DNA of 64,000 nt from Euclidia mi (GCA_944739405.2 OX123191.2:3762830-3826829); one strand, 5' to 3'; shown: positions 1-11,677, counted from the first letter of the stretch. Numbers and translations are program-made. Notes: generated by a model not told the origin, from the letters alone.

Positions 1-1264
1 TTACTCGAGGGCCATTTTACGAAAACAGTGTAAACACTGCCCTCACCGGTCTAAAAATATCAATAAATTAAAGTAAAACGTTTTCCTAAGACGAAGGTAA
101 CAATTTCTCTTATAACAATATCCGAGCTCCGACTTCTTTATGTACTTACTCGAGTTTTTACTCTTTTATATTTCCAAGACTTCATCCCAATGCGTTCAGT
201 GAAAAGCGGAATGGAAATTTTGACCACAGTTTTGAACGAGTTTGAACTTGATCACAACTTTATTTGTGAACAAAGTTTGTTGTTTCACCAAAATATTTAG
301 CAGTTTTTGCTAAATATTAATATTTTATTGCTTCATCGGCATGTCGTAGTTATGAATTCTTCTTTTGCCTGCCCTGTTCCCATATCACTTGGAATCGGCG
401 CAGAAAATTCTTTATCTTTTATTCACTTCTATCAATGCCATCTGAACATTTACTTCCATTTCATTCATGTCATCCTTCACACAATCTATCCATCTTTTCT
501 ATGGTCTTCCTCTGGCTTTATGTCCCTAAGATGCAAGAAAACTGATTTAAATATTAATGCCGTACAGAGCTACTGTAAAAGTAAGCCTAAGTTTGTATGT
601 GTGAATGTGTGTATAATTACTACACATTCTATGCATAATTCGTTAGTTCTCTTTGTTCAACATCAGAGCAATGTTTATTAATGAGTCGAGGTGCTTTGGC
701 CGAACTTTTTCTCTACTTCAATTCCAAACTTTTAATAGTGTTACCAGATTAAGTAGCTATTATCGAAGATCCACCTTACTTTATTTTTAGCTCGTTATAA
801 AGTGCGACAGGTAACATAGGTATAGTTTTGCATTTAGTTATACACTGACAGAAAGGCGAGAGTCTAAGAGGGCTTAGATTAAAAGTAAGATAACATTTGT
901 ATGGGAGTCTACACACCTATCTTTTAACCAGTCCTGTTTATCACACGTTTAATTACTGGGCCTATGCCTCTTCCCATTAGGAGAAGGATAAAATCTAGCT
1001 GTCACTAAAAATATATCCCACTGTATATTACGAAAATAATATCCCTGGATGAGCAGAAGACGGTTCTGTGTTACAAAACACCTAAGAATTTTCATTGACT
1101 TGTTGCTAAAAACTACAGGCAAATCTACCAAGATATCGCGATCACACAGCCTGCAACCAAGAAATTGTAAACTGTGTAGAAGAATTGTAAAGGACGAATA
1201 CATCATTATTTACAAAACATGTAGAAATACATAGAAAAAACATTTAAATATCGGTCTTTTAACA
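1..1264. other. Intergenic DNA, nothing recognised
   Basis: AT-rich sequence with short open frames only (the longest is 124 codons at 307-681, low complexity and hydrophobic, without a recognisable domain). I see no repeat family, RNA gene or splice-supported exon here. Confidence 0.5.
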
Positions 1265-1382
1265 ATGTGCCCGGTAGATGACAAAAGGTTCGCCCCCTAT
1301 TATATTGGGACCGAAACATAACTGGCGAAGTGTGGGCGTGTAATACACTTCTGCCTACTTAATAAAAGGCGTAAAGTTATGG
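1265..1382 (+). repeat. SINE-A 3' fragment
   Basis: The segment runs from 'tgtgcccggtagatg' through 'cgccccctattatattggg' to 'ggcgtaaagttatg'. These landmarks recur in the same order in the better-preserved copies at 10215, 25048, 41068 and 46526. The tRNA-like head is missing, so this copy is 5'-truncated. It diverges from the others near 'cctacttaataaaaggcg', where the usual 'cccttcgggg' is lost. Confidence 0.7.
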
Positions 1383-1494
1383 TATGTTAAGTTACATGCA
1401 GACAACTCGTCGCTTTGCTGCGCTAAACGTTATTTATACGTGTAGGTTCGGTTGCTTTTAATCCATACATGAGATGATTTTTTATCTAATACTA

Positions 1495-1691
1495 ATAAAT
1501 AAAGCTTTAGAGTTTGTTTGTTTGGTTGAACGCGCTAATCTCAGGAACTACTGGTTTGGTTTGAAAAATTCATTCAGTGTTACATAACTCATTTATCGAG
1601 GATGGCTATAGATTTTGTAACATCACGCTATGAGTCATGGGAGCGGAGCAGTAGCCTTAAATAACGCGGGTGTAACCGCGGGCTCATCTAC
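1495..1691 (+). mobile_element. Non-autonomous Helitron-like fragment
   Basis: It starts at an A/TC boundary ('tctaatactaataaataaag') and carries the internal phrases 'gcgctaatctcaggaacta' and 'gcgggtgtaaccgcggg', which are typical of short moth Helitrons. The usual CTAG terminus is degraded. No Rep/helicase coding is present, so it would depend on an autonomous Helitron elsewhere. The copy at 40241-40520 is a better-preserved relative. Confidence 0.55.
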
Positions 1692-1947
1692 TCCGATAGA
1701 GAATACCTGTTTTATGACTGGAAAAATCTACTGAATTAAAGCTAGCTTTAGTACCCTTCTTTGCTCGTTGGTCAAATGTGCTTATGTGTTATTTGCTGTA
1801 TCCCTGACAGAGTTTATGCAGGATTTCGTGATAAATAAATTATCAAACGAGTAAATTAAAAACGGACCACTGTTTGAGACGGGAGAACAATGGATTTTGT
1901 CAAATACATGCATGCATACATGTTTACATACACATAATCACTATTTT

Positions 1948-2050
1948 TGTCGTGCAGGTAGAAACAACAGAACGCCACTTGCTACTATCCTTACAAATCT
2001 AACGCGCTTCCTACATACTCGTAGTTGTGAAATATACATAGTATTTTTAA
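1948..2050 (-). pseudogene. RTE-like LINE ORF2 C-terminal scrap
   Basis: Read on the minus strand, this resembles the last codons of an RTE-type ORF2 (the 'WRSVVSAYP' region seen more clearly at 18664-18790 and in the long copy at 39835-39914). The plus strand shows 'ggtagaaacaacagaacgcc', closely matching the plus-strand text at 18691. It is about 100 bp, heavily decayed, and recognisable mainly by comparison with the other copies. Confidence 0.4.
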
Positions 2051-2689
2051 ACCGTTGGAAAACTATCAGACATCGTTTGGCGTACTAAACTGACTATCAA
2101 TTAACATTTTTAACTTTTGTTACCTAAGCTACTATCATCACATGCTTTGAAGTAGTAAGAGGGATCAGAACTACAAGAGTGAAAATACTATCACAACTGA
2201 ATATTTAAAACAACGGATCACAAACAAATACATTTTGAAAGACCCTGGGAGCACTACGAATCGTTTTAGACTAGCTAAGGATGGATGGTGGATAACCCTG
2301 GATATGCTTAGATTGCGAAAAAATGCCAGATGTGATTTATACTAACTACTCTGCGCGGAATAAGATTTAATGCATGCGGAAGAGGTAATGTTAAATATAT
2401 TTGGATTGAAAAAAGAAATCTAAGACCATACTCCAGCCAGTCTTATCGAAAAATAGTTAACCTGGCGGGACATAAGTGCAAATTGTACACAAGAATCCTA
2501 GGAAACACATACTCGTAAAGCTCCATGTGTTGGCATTTATCAAACTGGATGACCAGAAAGAGATTTGGCATAGGACCAACGAATTAACGGATTTTATTCG
2601 ACAATCTTTACAAAAAACCAAAATAGGTGAAAGTCGGACTAGAGATATCGTGCTCAGCAGTCACTGATACTGCTATAAAGGTTCTCTGT

Positions 2690-2948
2690 CCATTTGCATA
2701 AATTTTAAGATCTAATATAACTTAGCATAATTTTGTTTGGCATAATTATATTTTCGCATAATATAATTACGCATAACGGCTTACGCATAATTTTTTAAGC
2801 ATAATTTCTCTAACCATAATAATGATTAAGCATAATATTCTAAAGCATAAATTTAATAAGCATAAAGTTCTAAAGCATAACTTTTTTAAGCATAATATCC
2901 TAAAACATAAAATCCTAAAGCATAAATTTATTTACGCATAATGATTAC
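2690..2948. repeat. GCATAA interspersed array
   Basis: At least a dozen copies of 'gcataa' are spaced 11-20 bp apart, often as 'taaagcataa' or 'ttaagcataa', with AT-rich spacers of variable length. The spacing is irregular and spacers share T/A-rich text, so it is a degenerate satellite-like array rather than a CRISPR. It runs directly into the minisatellite that starts near 3008. Confidence 0.7.
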
Positions 2949-3007
2949 AATACAAATTGGATATAATAATTTTGGCAATGTATCTTTGGCATATTTTTCG
3001 CTGTAGA

Positions 3008-3215
3008 AAGCATGAAGCAAGCAAGCATACAGCATGCACGCAAGCATGCAAGCAAGCATGCAGCAAACAAGCAAGCATGCAGCATGCAAGCAAGCATGCA
3101 GCATGCAAACAAGCATGCAGCATGCAAGCAAACATGCAGCATGCAAGCAAGCATGCAGCATGTAAGCAAGCATGCAGCAAGCATGCAGCATTCAAGCGAG
3201 CATGCAACATGCAGC
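3008..3215. repeat. 19-bp minisatellite (GCATGCAGCATGCAAGCAA type)
   Basis: About ten tandem units of a 19-bp motif, 'aagcatgcagcatgcaagc', with single-base variants and a few shortened units near the right end. All six frames stay open because the unit lacks stops, which produces spurious Cys/His/Ala-rich open frames on both strands. These should not be read as genes. Confidence 0.9.
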
Positions 3216-3430
3216 AGACAGGGCTTCTGACACGGCTCCGGCGCTGCGGGCCTCCGGCGGCCCGGCGCGTGCTAATCGTCGCAGACGGCTTTCGCTCACT
3301 ACCGCAGCTTCGGCTTGCTGGCCAGCTTCGCCGGCCAGTCTCAGCCGCGGCGGCTCGCTCGCAGCCGCCTGCTCCTCAGCCTGCGGGCCGCCTCGCCCCT
3401 ACGCGCCTACGCGATTTTAAATAACACTCT
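3216..3430. repeat. GC-rich block beside the minisatellite
   Basis: Roughly 200 bp of very GC-rich sequence ('ctccggcgctgcgggcctcc' and similar) starts abruptly after the minisatellite and ends at 'gcgattttaaataacactc'. The composition contrasts sharply with the AT-rich flanks. The order GCATAA array, minisatellite, GC-rich end could be the internal repeat and terminus of a Helitron-like element, but I see no clear hairpin-CTRR end, so the class is open. Confidence 0.5.
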
Positions 3431-3548
3431 AGGGGTAGGACAAACAAGACTACGTGGAGTCTGTTTTAAAGCAATTCGGTTCTGTCACTAACTTTTGTTG
3501 CACAGCATATACATTTTTTACAAGTTATATATATAATTATATAAATAT

Positions 3549-3608
3549 TATGCTAATAGTCATTAGGCCTACTAACGTTATGCTAATAGTCATTAGGCCT
3601 ACTAACGT
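3549..3608. repeat. Exact 30-bp tandem duplication
   Basis: The 30-bp unit beginning 'tatgctaatagtcattagg' is present twice, head to tail, with no mismatch. This points to a recent duplication. No function is visible. Confidence 0.95.
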
Positions 3609-6600
3609 TATCCGCTTGACCGCTAGCGCCAATTCGCCGAATTCCCTCGACCGCTCACGTTCTAAACAAAATGTCGCGCCGCCGCTCGCCAGATGGGCGC
3701 GCTAACATAAACATTTATTGTTGATAAGTCGGTAACATGAGTAAGTTGAAGTGATGTTTTTCTTCAACCTTATAAATGACTCGTTCAAGTCGTATGAATT
3801 CTTTGTTGATATTTAGTTTCTACTTTATTATACTAAGCAGCAAACATTGACTATCGTTGAAAAAAACACTTTGTGTATTTTAAACAGGATTATTTTAAAA
3901 AGTATATCGATGACATACATATTTTATGAGTTTTCACTGTAGAGGGATTCTATCTACACCGAATTAAATAAAAAAAACATGTATCATTGTATAAAAATAT
4001 TTAATTACACGCATACGATTAGCACGTAATCACGGAGCGCGCGAAACAAAGAGTGGCATTTGACATTATTTTTTCGTTCCGGGTTAACGATTTTAAGACT
4101 CGCTTCGCATTTTTAGCATTAAGAAATGTTCAATGATTTGAATATAACAGAAAAAAAGGATTTAAAACATTACGTAATAGAAAGAAACAGTAAATTCAGA
4201 CCGAGTATAGCGCTGTAACCAAAAAGGGAAAATAGTCACCTGTGCGCGGTCTACGGAATTTCGTTCTGCGTACAATTTATACTGGTTCAGATTAGTAGGT
4301 ATAGTCGTTTATATTAACGGGCGCCACCGTCATTGTATGGTAGAACTTTTAATTATGGAAGTTTAAAATGAGTATAATGCTTGTATGTGTGCGTTTGAAT
4401 TCTGATTGCTTTTATTGTTATTGTGCGTAAATCAACTAAATGAAAATAGAGATACTATAAATAGATAATTTTTATTGGAGTAAAATTTAGCACCAGAAAA
4501 AATCCTGTACCTCACATATATAAACGTCCAAAGAACGGGCACGAAATACACTTGAAACAAAAATAGGTATCTGAATCAAACAAAGTGTTGTCTCGTTTGG
4601 GGATCGAACTCCAATGAACTCAGTTCGAAACAGCGAGCGACCGCTTATACCACCACGTCATTAGTGAAAATCATTGTCACAGTAATCGTCGCAATTTAAT
4701 ACTTATAATATTACATCAAAATTGTTTTCTGACTATCCCAAAAGTAGCTGAGTTCTTAAAATGAGAGGGCATACACAATATAATTAATACCGCTACCAAA
4801 TCGTCAGATAAAATATGAAAGCTTCTATTAAGAGGTGCTATTACGCATTATGGATATCATTCCACCAAAGGCTGCCTCGATTCAGCATTATGCGATGCAG
4901 ATTCCACCATAATTGGTTTATGCATTTAAACAATATCCCGAATCCAGCCTTCTGAATCATAAATGCAATTGCATTTACTAACAAAACCTTGTCAGAACTA
5001 AAATGTTCCGAACTCAGTCCACTAATTGTGTTTCTAATGGTATTAACTTTTTAATAAATAGTGCTTTAAAAGTTTTCTTTAATCTATCTAGTGGTGCAAC
5101 TTTAGTAATGAGTTGGAATTGTTGTTTTCAAGACTAGACTTATAAACTAAATAGCGTTTCTTCAATGAATCGATGACAGGGAGGTTATAGCAGCGTGATT
5201 TGTCTAGAGAAAGCTCGTAAATTTTTCGACGTTAAGTATTTCAATGTGATAGATAGAGCTGGCTTTATGTCAAAGAGTTTCGCGAATGAGTTTCGAGAAA
5301 TAAACGGACGAAGAAAGTTTTAAGCCCCTTTTACACTGACATTCATTTAAATTCTTATTTTCTTTTCTCTGCACATATGCGTTGTACTATAATAAATACG
5401 ATTGGACTGCTCACCTACGCATATTTAACCAACTGTATTAAAATACCGAAAAAGTGAATCTTTTTTGTGATAATAATGTTATTTTTGCTGATAAATAACT
5501 ACATAGATAAGTACATTATACGCTGAATCGTTTTATCTATTTTCATGGTAGTGCACAATACTTCAAATAAAACGTGGTAGACAAATCTACAAATACTACG
5601 AATCGATACTTTTGGTTGGTGTTAACCAACCAAAAGTATCGACTGCTCAATGACAATAACTAGATGCAGTAATCCCGCCTCATAACTATCATCCATTCGA
5701 CTGAGAGACTTTAATATCGAATACAATACAAAGTTATATATTTCGAAACCATTAATGATTGACTACTAAATTTTAAAAGCTTTTGATGCCATATCACCTC
5801 ATATCGAGCGCAAAATTAAAACGATCCACATTACCATAAGCCTGCGCCACTACACAAAATACCCCATGGCTATAAATCATTACACTTTTTATGTCACAGC
5901 TAAACATTTAAAGCGCCATGAATAATGATTTAATTTTGCAATGACATTACATCTTAGTAAGAAAGTTTAAACGATTTTTGGAGAATGACTGGGAAAATTG
6001 TATTGAATGAGAATTAGATTTTCTAGGGTTCAAGGGATTCTGTTCCAGATAAGGTCAATAATGCTTCAAGGTTGAATCAGGTTTTTGTAATAATTTTAAA
6101 ATACACAACAAGTTTTCAAATCAATAGCAAATTTTGTTGATGTTATCTAACAATGTATTCAGAAATATAGTAAAGAATATTGTGAATATTGTAAAAATTC
6201 GTTTGGACACAGTTATACAGAGAAATAGCGCTCTAATATACAAGTTAGTAGGGTCGAAATTCCCGTTAAAAGCACTAGCTCTGATCTGACTTCATGCCAA
6301 TTAGGAAAGGAAACCGGACAAGTTAGTTGAGTAAGTACAAATAATACTATCGATGATTGCATTTCGTATCATTAGAACAGCGTAATGTAAGTCGAGAAAA
6401 ATGATTTAATTTACTTATCACTAGCTATTTAAAATGTGAGTCAGTAAGCTGATTAATATCATTGTACCTATATATAATTGTTAACAGTCGCTTGCTCCGT
6501 ACCTCGGACAGCACGTTTAGTTGGATCTGGCTATTTTTGACAGCTACGGGTAGTCAGTTTTAGTCAACTGTAGTCGCTCTGTGGAAGGCTTTCCGTCAAA

Positions 6601-7530
6601 CCTGCTCAGATTAATAAGTAGAACGGTCAAATATCTCGAGTATAACCAGGATAGCCTTAGAACGATTTTTTTGTGTGTGCCGCGCTTTGGATTATCGGGA
6701 CAACGATTATTTGTAGTTCAAACAATGACTGAGCGTGGTCTTAAATTTACTTGTTCACAGATCTGGTACTTGGTTCTTTTTGCGCTCGCGACTCAGGAAA
6801 TACTACTATACTATATTGTGTTCCATTTCGTGCAAGATATGCTCTTTATATAACTATAATAAACATATTATTATAGTCAATGATAACTGTACCAGCAGTT
6901 TAGCAGCGCACATATTTCCCATCGCGATAAAAAAAAATGGCTGAACAGCGGTACGGAGGAGTTACATGTTGCTGTGAGCTGGCTTCAAGTTTTAAACGTA
7001 TGTGTATTAAGGAAACAATGTTTTTATACTTTTTTTTTTCTTTCGATTGAACTCGTATAGCATGGGTTTTGGTCATATTGCGAAGGGTTGTATACAAAAT
7101 TTATACAACGTTTATACAACATAAACGAAAAGAAGCAAAAACGCAAGGAAGTCAAATAATAAGTTTTTGTGAATTGCTTAAATTATTTTTAGATACGTTT
7201 AAATATTATTATGAACACGGTAATTTACAAAATGAACAAATTTCATATATAAACCAAAATCTAATTAAGCGCGTGAAGCCACAACCAAATATTGGCAAGG
7301 TATAATTAAATAAACTGGTCTGTTCATATAGGGTTTATGCTATTGTTAAACGCAATAACAATACCATTTCACATTTTATATCTGCAAGCAATACAAACTG
7401 ATCGGACAAAACAGACATCACCCCGTAAAAATCAAAATGATAATGGCCAAAATGAGAACATGATTTTTAAATGGGATGTTCAAATACAGTAGTTAATTCT
7501 TACCGCTTGTAACAGAGGAGTCAAATCAGA
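3609..7530. other. Intergenic DNA with one tRNA-like scrap
   Basis: No coding sequence is supported. At 4590-4680 a minus-strand tRNA-like head is visible (B-box complement 'ggatcgaact', then 'taccaccacgt'), probably a decayed SINE-B. A 17-bp palindrome lies at 5604-5641. The frames at 6581-6853 and 7069-7305 are short and show no recognisable domain. Confidence 0.4.
5604..5641. repeat. Perfect palindrome, 17-bp arms
   Basis: Arms 5604-5620 and 5625-5641 ('cgatacttttggttggt' and its complement) are separated by 4 nt. No terminator or RNA gene context is present. It belongs to the set of snap-back palindromes described in the findings. Confidence 0.9.
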
Positions 7531-7539
7531 TCATCCTCT

Positions 7540-7622
7540 CCGCTGAAAGACGTCCACTGCTGGACATAGACCTCCTCCAAAGCTCTCCACATACGCCGAT
7601 CTTGGGCCGCCCCCCATACACT
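7540..7622 (-). repeat. LINE 3'-end fragment ('gtccactgctggacata' type)
   Basis: The plus strand reads 'acgtccactgctggacatag' followed by 'cctcctccaaagctctccac'. This is the complement of a LINE 3' tail common in moth genomes; other copies or relatives lie at 14802, 17985 and 22770. It is 5'-truncated and non-coding. Confidence 0.6.
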
Positions 7623-7625
7623 TCC

Positions 7626-8943
7626 TGCGATACCCAAAAATAATTCAAAACAGACGGTAATGACCATGAAAAATGCCTATAGTTTACCATATTAATATTA
7701 CTTTGGAAGTATATTGAATTTATTTTATTACTGATGTATTTACACTATTGGCATGTATCACAACCAATTAACAAAATGAAACAAAATCAAAAATTTCACT
7801 GACAATTTTTATACAAACGAGGTATATATTTTACGCAAAATAAATTGTTGATGTGGATGTTTTACGGCAAGTATCAGAAGTGGCTGTGGACTGGAGGCTC
7901 GCAACGCCAATGATACGGAAAACAGTGTGCGAACCGCGCTTATCGCGACGTGGTTCCGTATTAAAGTATTTTTCGAGGTTTTGAATCGACGCTCCGTTTT
8001 TGCGAGGAATAAAGATTGTATTGTATTGTGATGTGAGGAATAAAAATATGGAGATTGAAATGCAATCGTATTTTACAGTTGCTTGCAATGCGATCGAGTG
8101 TAGGTATATATTTTTCTGACAGCGTCGATCAAGTCAATTGAAGCCTGATTCTAAGATACATCTAAGATTTTTGTGAGAGTTTATGTACGTGCCATCGGTT
8201 TGGTTCCCGGAAACTTTGTGTAGCACTTTGGTTTGTCTGTTGGTCACCTTACTAGGTTACCGCTGCTTGAGTGAATTGTTAAACTAAATTACATCAACAA
8301 GCATATTAGCGTTTACGTTTAGGTAAAGACATATAGCCACTTAATTTAAATAATATATTCAAAAATACTTTACAGTGATAATTTACACTTCAAACTGTAA
8401 GACACTTAATCAGACCTATAAGCTAAAAAACCAAAAACTAAACAATATATACTACTACCTACTATAAAAAATATACCACAATTCTCATTAGAATTCGCGT
8501 AAAAGTACTCCATTGTACTTCAAACAAACACATTTTCTATACAATGACATCAATATTATAAGTGTTCTTCTACACTATCTGTGAATAATTTCTTCGTCAT
8601 TAATATTACCCTCCTCAGTTGCCAAATGTGCCCGTTAAATGTTAATTTACGTCTGCATGTATAATTCAGATGGAATGTTTGGCCAACACTCCCACATATG
8701 AATAGTTCACTATTTGTGTTATGTAACTTGAATGTTTTGGCAGATACAGAATTTATTTATGTTCCAATGTATGAATATTGGCTATTTAGCTCTTTGATAA
8801 ACATATTATGTACTTTATAGCTTTGGGAAAAATTTCGAAATTAGGTTTTGATAAATTATATAAAACACATTTATTTAATAATAAATTGAAACAACACCAC
8901 ACAACAAATTCTTGGATACAAACTGAGGATAGATATCTATTTG
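7626..8943. other. Intergenic DNA, nothing recognised
   Basis: AT-rich, no supported gene. The 85-codon minus-strand frame at 7831-8088 has no recognisable domain. Confidence 0.4.
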
Positions 8944-9192
8944 ACGGCCGGTTGGCGTAGCGGGAGTGTAAGCGACTGCTACGTCGAAGGTTGGTTCGAT
9001 TCCCGCTCAAGTCAAACATTTGTGTGCATGAACATGGATGTTTGTCTTGTTCTGCGTGTTTCTATGTATAATATGTATGTATTTACAAAAAAAGTATATA
9101 TGTATGTTTATTCATTATCTAGTAGTACCCATAGTACAAGCTCTGCTTAGTTTGGGACTAGATGGTGATATGTGTATGTGGTAGAATATTAT
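8944..9192 (+). repeat. SINE-B, full-length tRNA-derived copy
   Basis: The head has Pol III promoter-like boxes: A-box region 'ttggcgtagcgggagtg' and B box 'ggttcgattcc', about 40 bp apart. The body follows ('gaacatggatgtttgtcttg', 'tagtttgggactagatgg') and ends in 'gtagaatattattatta'. A second copy at 46797-46980 shares the body almost word for word. The TTA tail abuts the complement of a Dong-like LINE tail at 9186. Confidence 0.8.
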
Positions 9193-9891
9193 TATTATCC
9201 CCTTTATTTGTTATTTTTAAAATTAAAATTACATTTTTAAATATATAATTCACATAAAAAAACACATTTAAAATATAAAAATAATCCCCCCACGGTCCCA
9301 CCAGCATCGGGCACAGGGTCCGAGCTGCCGTTGGTTAGGGCTCCAGAGACAGGAACTGCCTCACCATACGTGCCGTGTCCAGAAGTACTGCCTTATGCAT
9401 CAGGCCCTTGACCCAAGCACCCAACGCAAGCCTCTTAAGGTGACGGTCGAGGCTCTTGGCTATTAGACCATTAACGGTCACGACTATCGGCACAATAATT
9501 GCTGAGTTCACATCCCACATGTCGACAATATCGTGAGCCAAGTCCAGATATTTAATCTGTTTTTCCTTTTCGGCTTTCACGAGATTCTCGTCATGAGGAA
9601 TAGTGACATCAACAATTATTGCGAGGCGCTCTGATCGAGGAGCCTGATATCAACACTATATCAGGCTTGTTGGCGTCAACAGTCCTGTCCGTGATGATAG
9701 ATCGATCCCAGTACAATGTGGCATGGCCATTTTCGAGAACTGGCTCTGCAACATACCTGTAGTACGGTACCTCGATGTCTACAAGTTTGTACTTCAGAGC
9801 AAGTAGTTGGTGAATAATTCTGTCTACTTCATTATGTCTGTGCAAGTACTCGCCGTTAGCAAGAAGTGAACAACCGGAAACAATATGCCCG
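9186..9891 (-). mobile_element. Dong/R4-like non-LTR retrotransposon, 3' end
   Basis: This is a 5'-truncated LINE. Reading from the minus strand, a decayed ORF2 C-terminus (9891 to 9335) is followed by an AT-rich 3' UTR ending in a TTA/TAA repeat near 9186. The encoded segment matches the plus-strand copy at 29182-29754 in motif order (GC-cluster, YxxRHN, IIHQ, KPDIVLI, IVPIVV, RMVRQFLSL). Dong of Bombyx is known to insert at TAA repeats, which fits the position of the tail. Confidence 0.75.
9335..9891 (-). pseudogene. Restriction-like endonuclease C-terminus of Dong-like ORF2
   Basis: The minus-strand reading begins near 9891 with 'SGCSLLANGEYLHRHN', continues through 'KPDIVLI', then breaks at 9641-9667, where a 10-bp inverted copy of 'agcctgatat' lies. 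The downstream part resumes in another frame with 'DVTIPHDENLVKAEK' and 'AIIVPIVVTVNGL'. In the family this domain nicks the target DNA (PD and D of the PD-D/ExK type core). The shift separates the PD motif from the following Asp, so this copy is dead. I am sure of the relationship to 29182-29754; the clade name rests on the RLE plus TAA target. Confidence 0.7.
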
Positions 9892-10214
9892 TACGGTTAA
9901 TTACAGTTCGTTTGTTTCTTTAGAGTCACACTACCACACTTGGAATTAATCCTGCTTTGCGGGATGTTTGACAAACATAAACTATTAACTTAAACCACTT
10001 CGCCCGTCGTACAGTCATTATATAGAGTAATAACCTTTATTGCAGATTAACTGTTTAGTATCACTTATTTTGTAAGAACCACAAAGTTCATCTCCTATTC
10101 ATAGTCTCTCATTTCTAGTTTTTTTAAGAATAAGAATCATTTATTTGTTTGAACATGGTATACATAGATACATTAAATGCAGGATGTCAAGAAAGTTAAA
10201 CATATAATATATTT

Positions 10215-10475
10215 ACTGCCAAGTTGTTCTCGCGGCATAAATGTGCGCGTGGGATTGAGAGGTCTCGGGTTCGATTCCCGGGTCGTGCAAAGTGTTATTG
10301 GGTTTTTCCGTTAAGAAATTCTCAGTAGCAGCACGGAGTCTGGTAATGTGCCCGGTACGGCAATAGGCTCGCCCCCTATAACGTGGGACCTAAAAATTCA
10401 TGGCTAAATGTGGGTGTAATATTACACCTCTGCCTACCCCTTCGGGGATACAGGCGTGAGTCTATAAAAAAAATA
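10215..10475 (+). repeat. SINE-A, nearly full-length
   Basis: The head is 'actgcc...gttctcgcggcataaatg' with B box 'ggttcgattcc' at about 10269. The body has 'cagtagcagcacggagtctgg', shortened here to 'cagcacggagtctgg', then 'gcccggtacggcaatagg', and the tail 'tctgcctaccccttcgggg' with 'caggcgtgagtctata'. The tail matches the last codons of the RTE LINE at 39880-39914. It would be transcribed by Pol III and copied by a LINE reverse transcriptase. Confidence 0.85.
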
Positions 10476-10913
10476 TATATTTATCTGGACCAGTAAAATA
10501 CTGAAGGCTTACAAAACATGATAAAACCAATGCAGCCAGAAGTTTGAAAGCTTGTTATAAACAACCCTTTTTTTCGCTCTGTGGCAACACTGAGGTTACC
10601 AGCTGATCCGACCTTGTCCCGTATTTTTTACAAATAAAAATATAAAATAATCAAATAATTAAAGCTTATTACAAGTTAATTACTTAATAAATGTGTTATT
10701 TGTAATAATCTATAAAAGTATTAGTGTTTTCTGTGAAAATAAGGTGAGTTTATTGTGATTTCTTTTTTGACAACCAATCTACCGGCTAAATTTGCATTGT
10801 CATTTTACAAACAGACATAACATTGTAACTACTATCTTAAATCAACGTATACGTATAAAATAGTGTTAATTAGTATATTTCCGAATAAAAACTGCTATCA
10901 AGTTCCTAAATGG

Positions 10914-10995
10914 AAGGTTTAGGTTATGTTTATGCATTTTTACTATTTATAGGTGGTTATAAATAGTAAAAATGCATAAACATAACCTAAACCTT
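10914..10995. repeat. Perfect 38-bp-arm palindrome in LINE leader
   Basis: Arms 10914-10951 and 10958-10995 are exact complements and the loop is 'ggtggt'. It lies in the leader upstream of the jockey ORF1. Because the arms are perfect, the inversion-duplication must be recent or conversion-maintained. Confidence 0.95.
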
Positions 10996-11176
10996 GTTAG
11001 TTGGTTACACAACTTTGAACGAGATCAGCTGTTCTTTCTTACAATAATATTTTTTATTAGCTTTAAACTCTACTACGTATTACTCACTACTACTTACTAC
11101 GTATTTCAATCTTCTCCTTTACTTTTGAACAAAACTTCCTTTGAACTACTTGTATTTCTCTCTTTTCTCTATGATT

Positions 11177-11677
11177 ATGACTCGTAAAGCTTTGGCTCGC
11201 CAGGAAGAGTCTAAACTCCAACTGGCTTTAATTGAATTAAAGACCTCTAAGGAGTTGCGTAACAAATTGATAGAGGAAAAAGAAGATAACGAGAAAGAAA
11301 TGTTGAACTTACTGGAAAAAAATAAGATCTTAAAATGTGAAATGGCTCAGCTACATACTCAATTCTCTGATGCCATGAGTGCTCGGGATGGACTCCAGCT
11401 CATTGTGGACGGGTTTGCCGAGTGTAGCTTGCAGTATGAAGAAGCACTTGACCGTATACAGTTTTTAGACAAACAGTTACACGAGGCAAACAGTAGAATA
11501 AGTTATCTAGAATTCACCCAAGATCAAATCACTACGACGGCAAATCAAAGTCTGTTCGATGAGCTGGTGGTTCATGCTCCAAGCATGGTTACTGATATAA
11601 ATCATTCTAAAGCATCATTTCCAAATAGTCTCTCAGTGTGCAAAGAATCAAATAATTCAATAAAATTGATTAGGTAG
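11177..11677 (+). CDS. Jockey-type ORF1 protein, coiled coil (truncated)
   Basis: I chose the ATG at 11177 ('MTRKALARQEESK') because related moth ORF1 proteins begin this way; an upstream in-frame ATG at 11141 would add 12 residues from the leader. The 166-residue product is rich in Glu, Lys and Leu and forms a coiled coil for most of its length (heptads around 'LIEEKEDNEKEMLNLLEKN'). It then runs into 'SLFDELV', a conserved phrase of the family. ORF1 proteins of this type bind element RNA in the particle. The stop at 11675-11677 precedes recognisable further ORF1 text in other frames up to about 11745, so the protein is truncated. Confidence 0.65.
   Translation: MTRKALARQEESKLQLALIELKTSKELRNKLIEEKEDNEKEMLNLLEKNKILKCEMAQLHTQFSDAMSARDGLQLIVDGFAECSLQYEEALDRIQFLDKQLHEANSRISYLEFTQDQITTTANQSLFDELVVHAPSMVTDINHSKASFPNSLSVCKESNNSIKLIR

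Noticed and set aside
307..681. 124-codon frame near the left end
   Set aside because: Hydrophobic low-complexity translation, no domain, no start context or neighbours.
2690..2948. CRISPR-like array of 'gcataa' repeats
   Set aside because: Repeats are too short, spacing is irregular, the spacers resemble each other, and the DNA is eukaryotic.
2928..3420. Several long open frames on both strands, Cys/His/Ala-rich
   Set aside because: They are read through a 19-bp minisatellite without stops and a GC-rich block; no domain and all frames are open at once.
6581..6944. Two overlapping plus-strand frames after 'gtcagttttagtcaactgta'
   Set aside because: Short, no domain; the translation is hydrophobic and not clearly a secreted or membrane protein.
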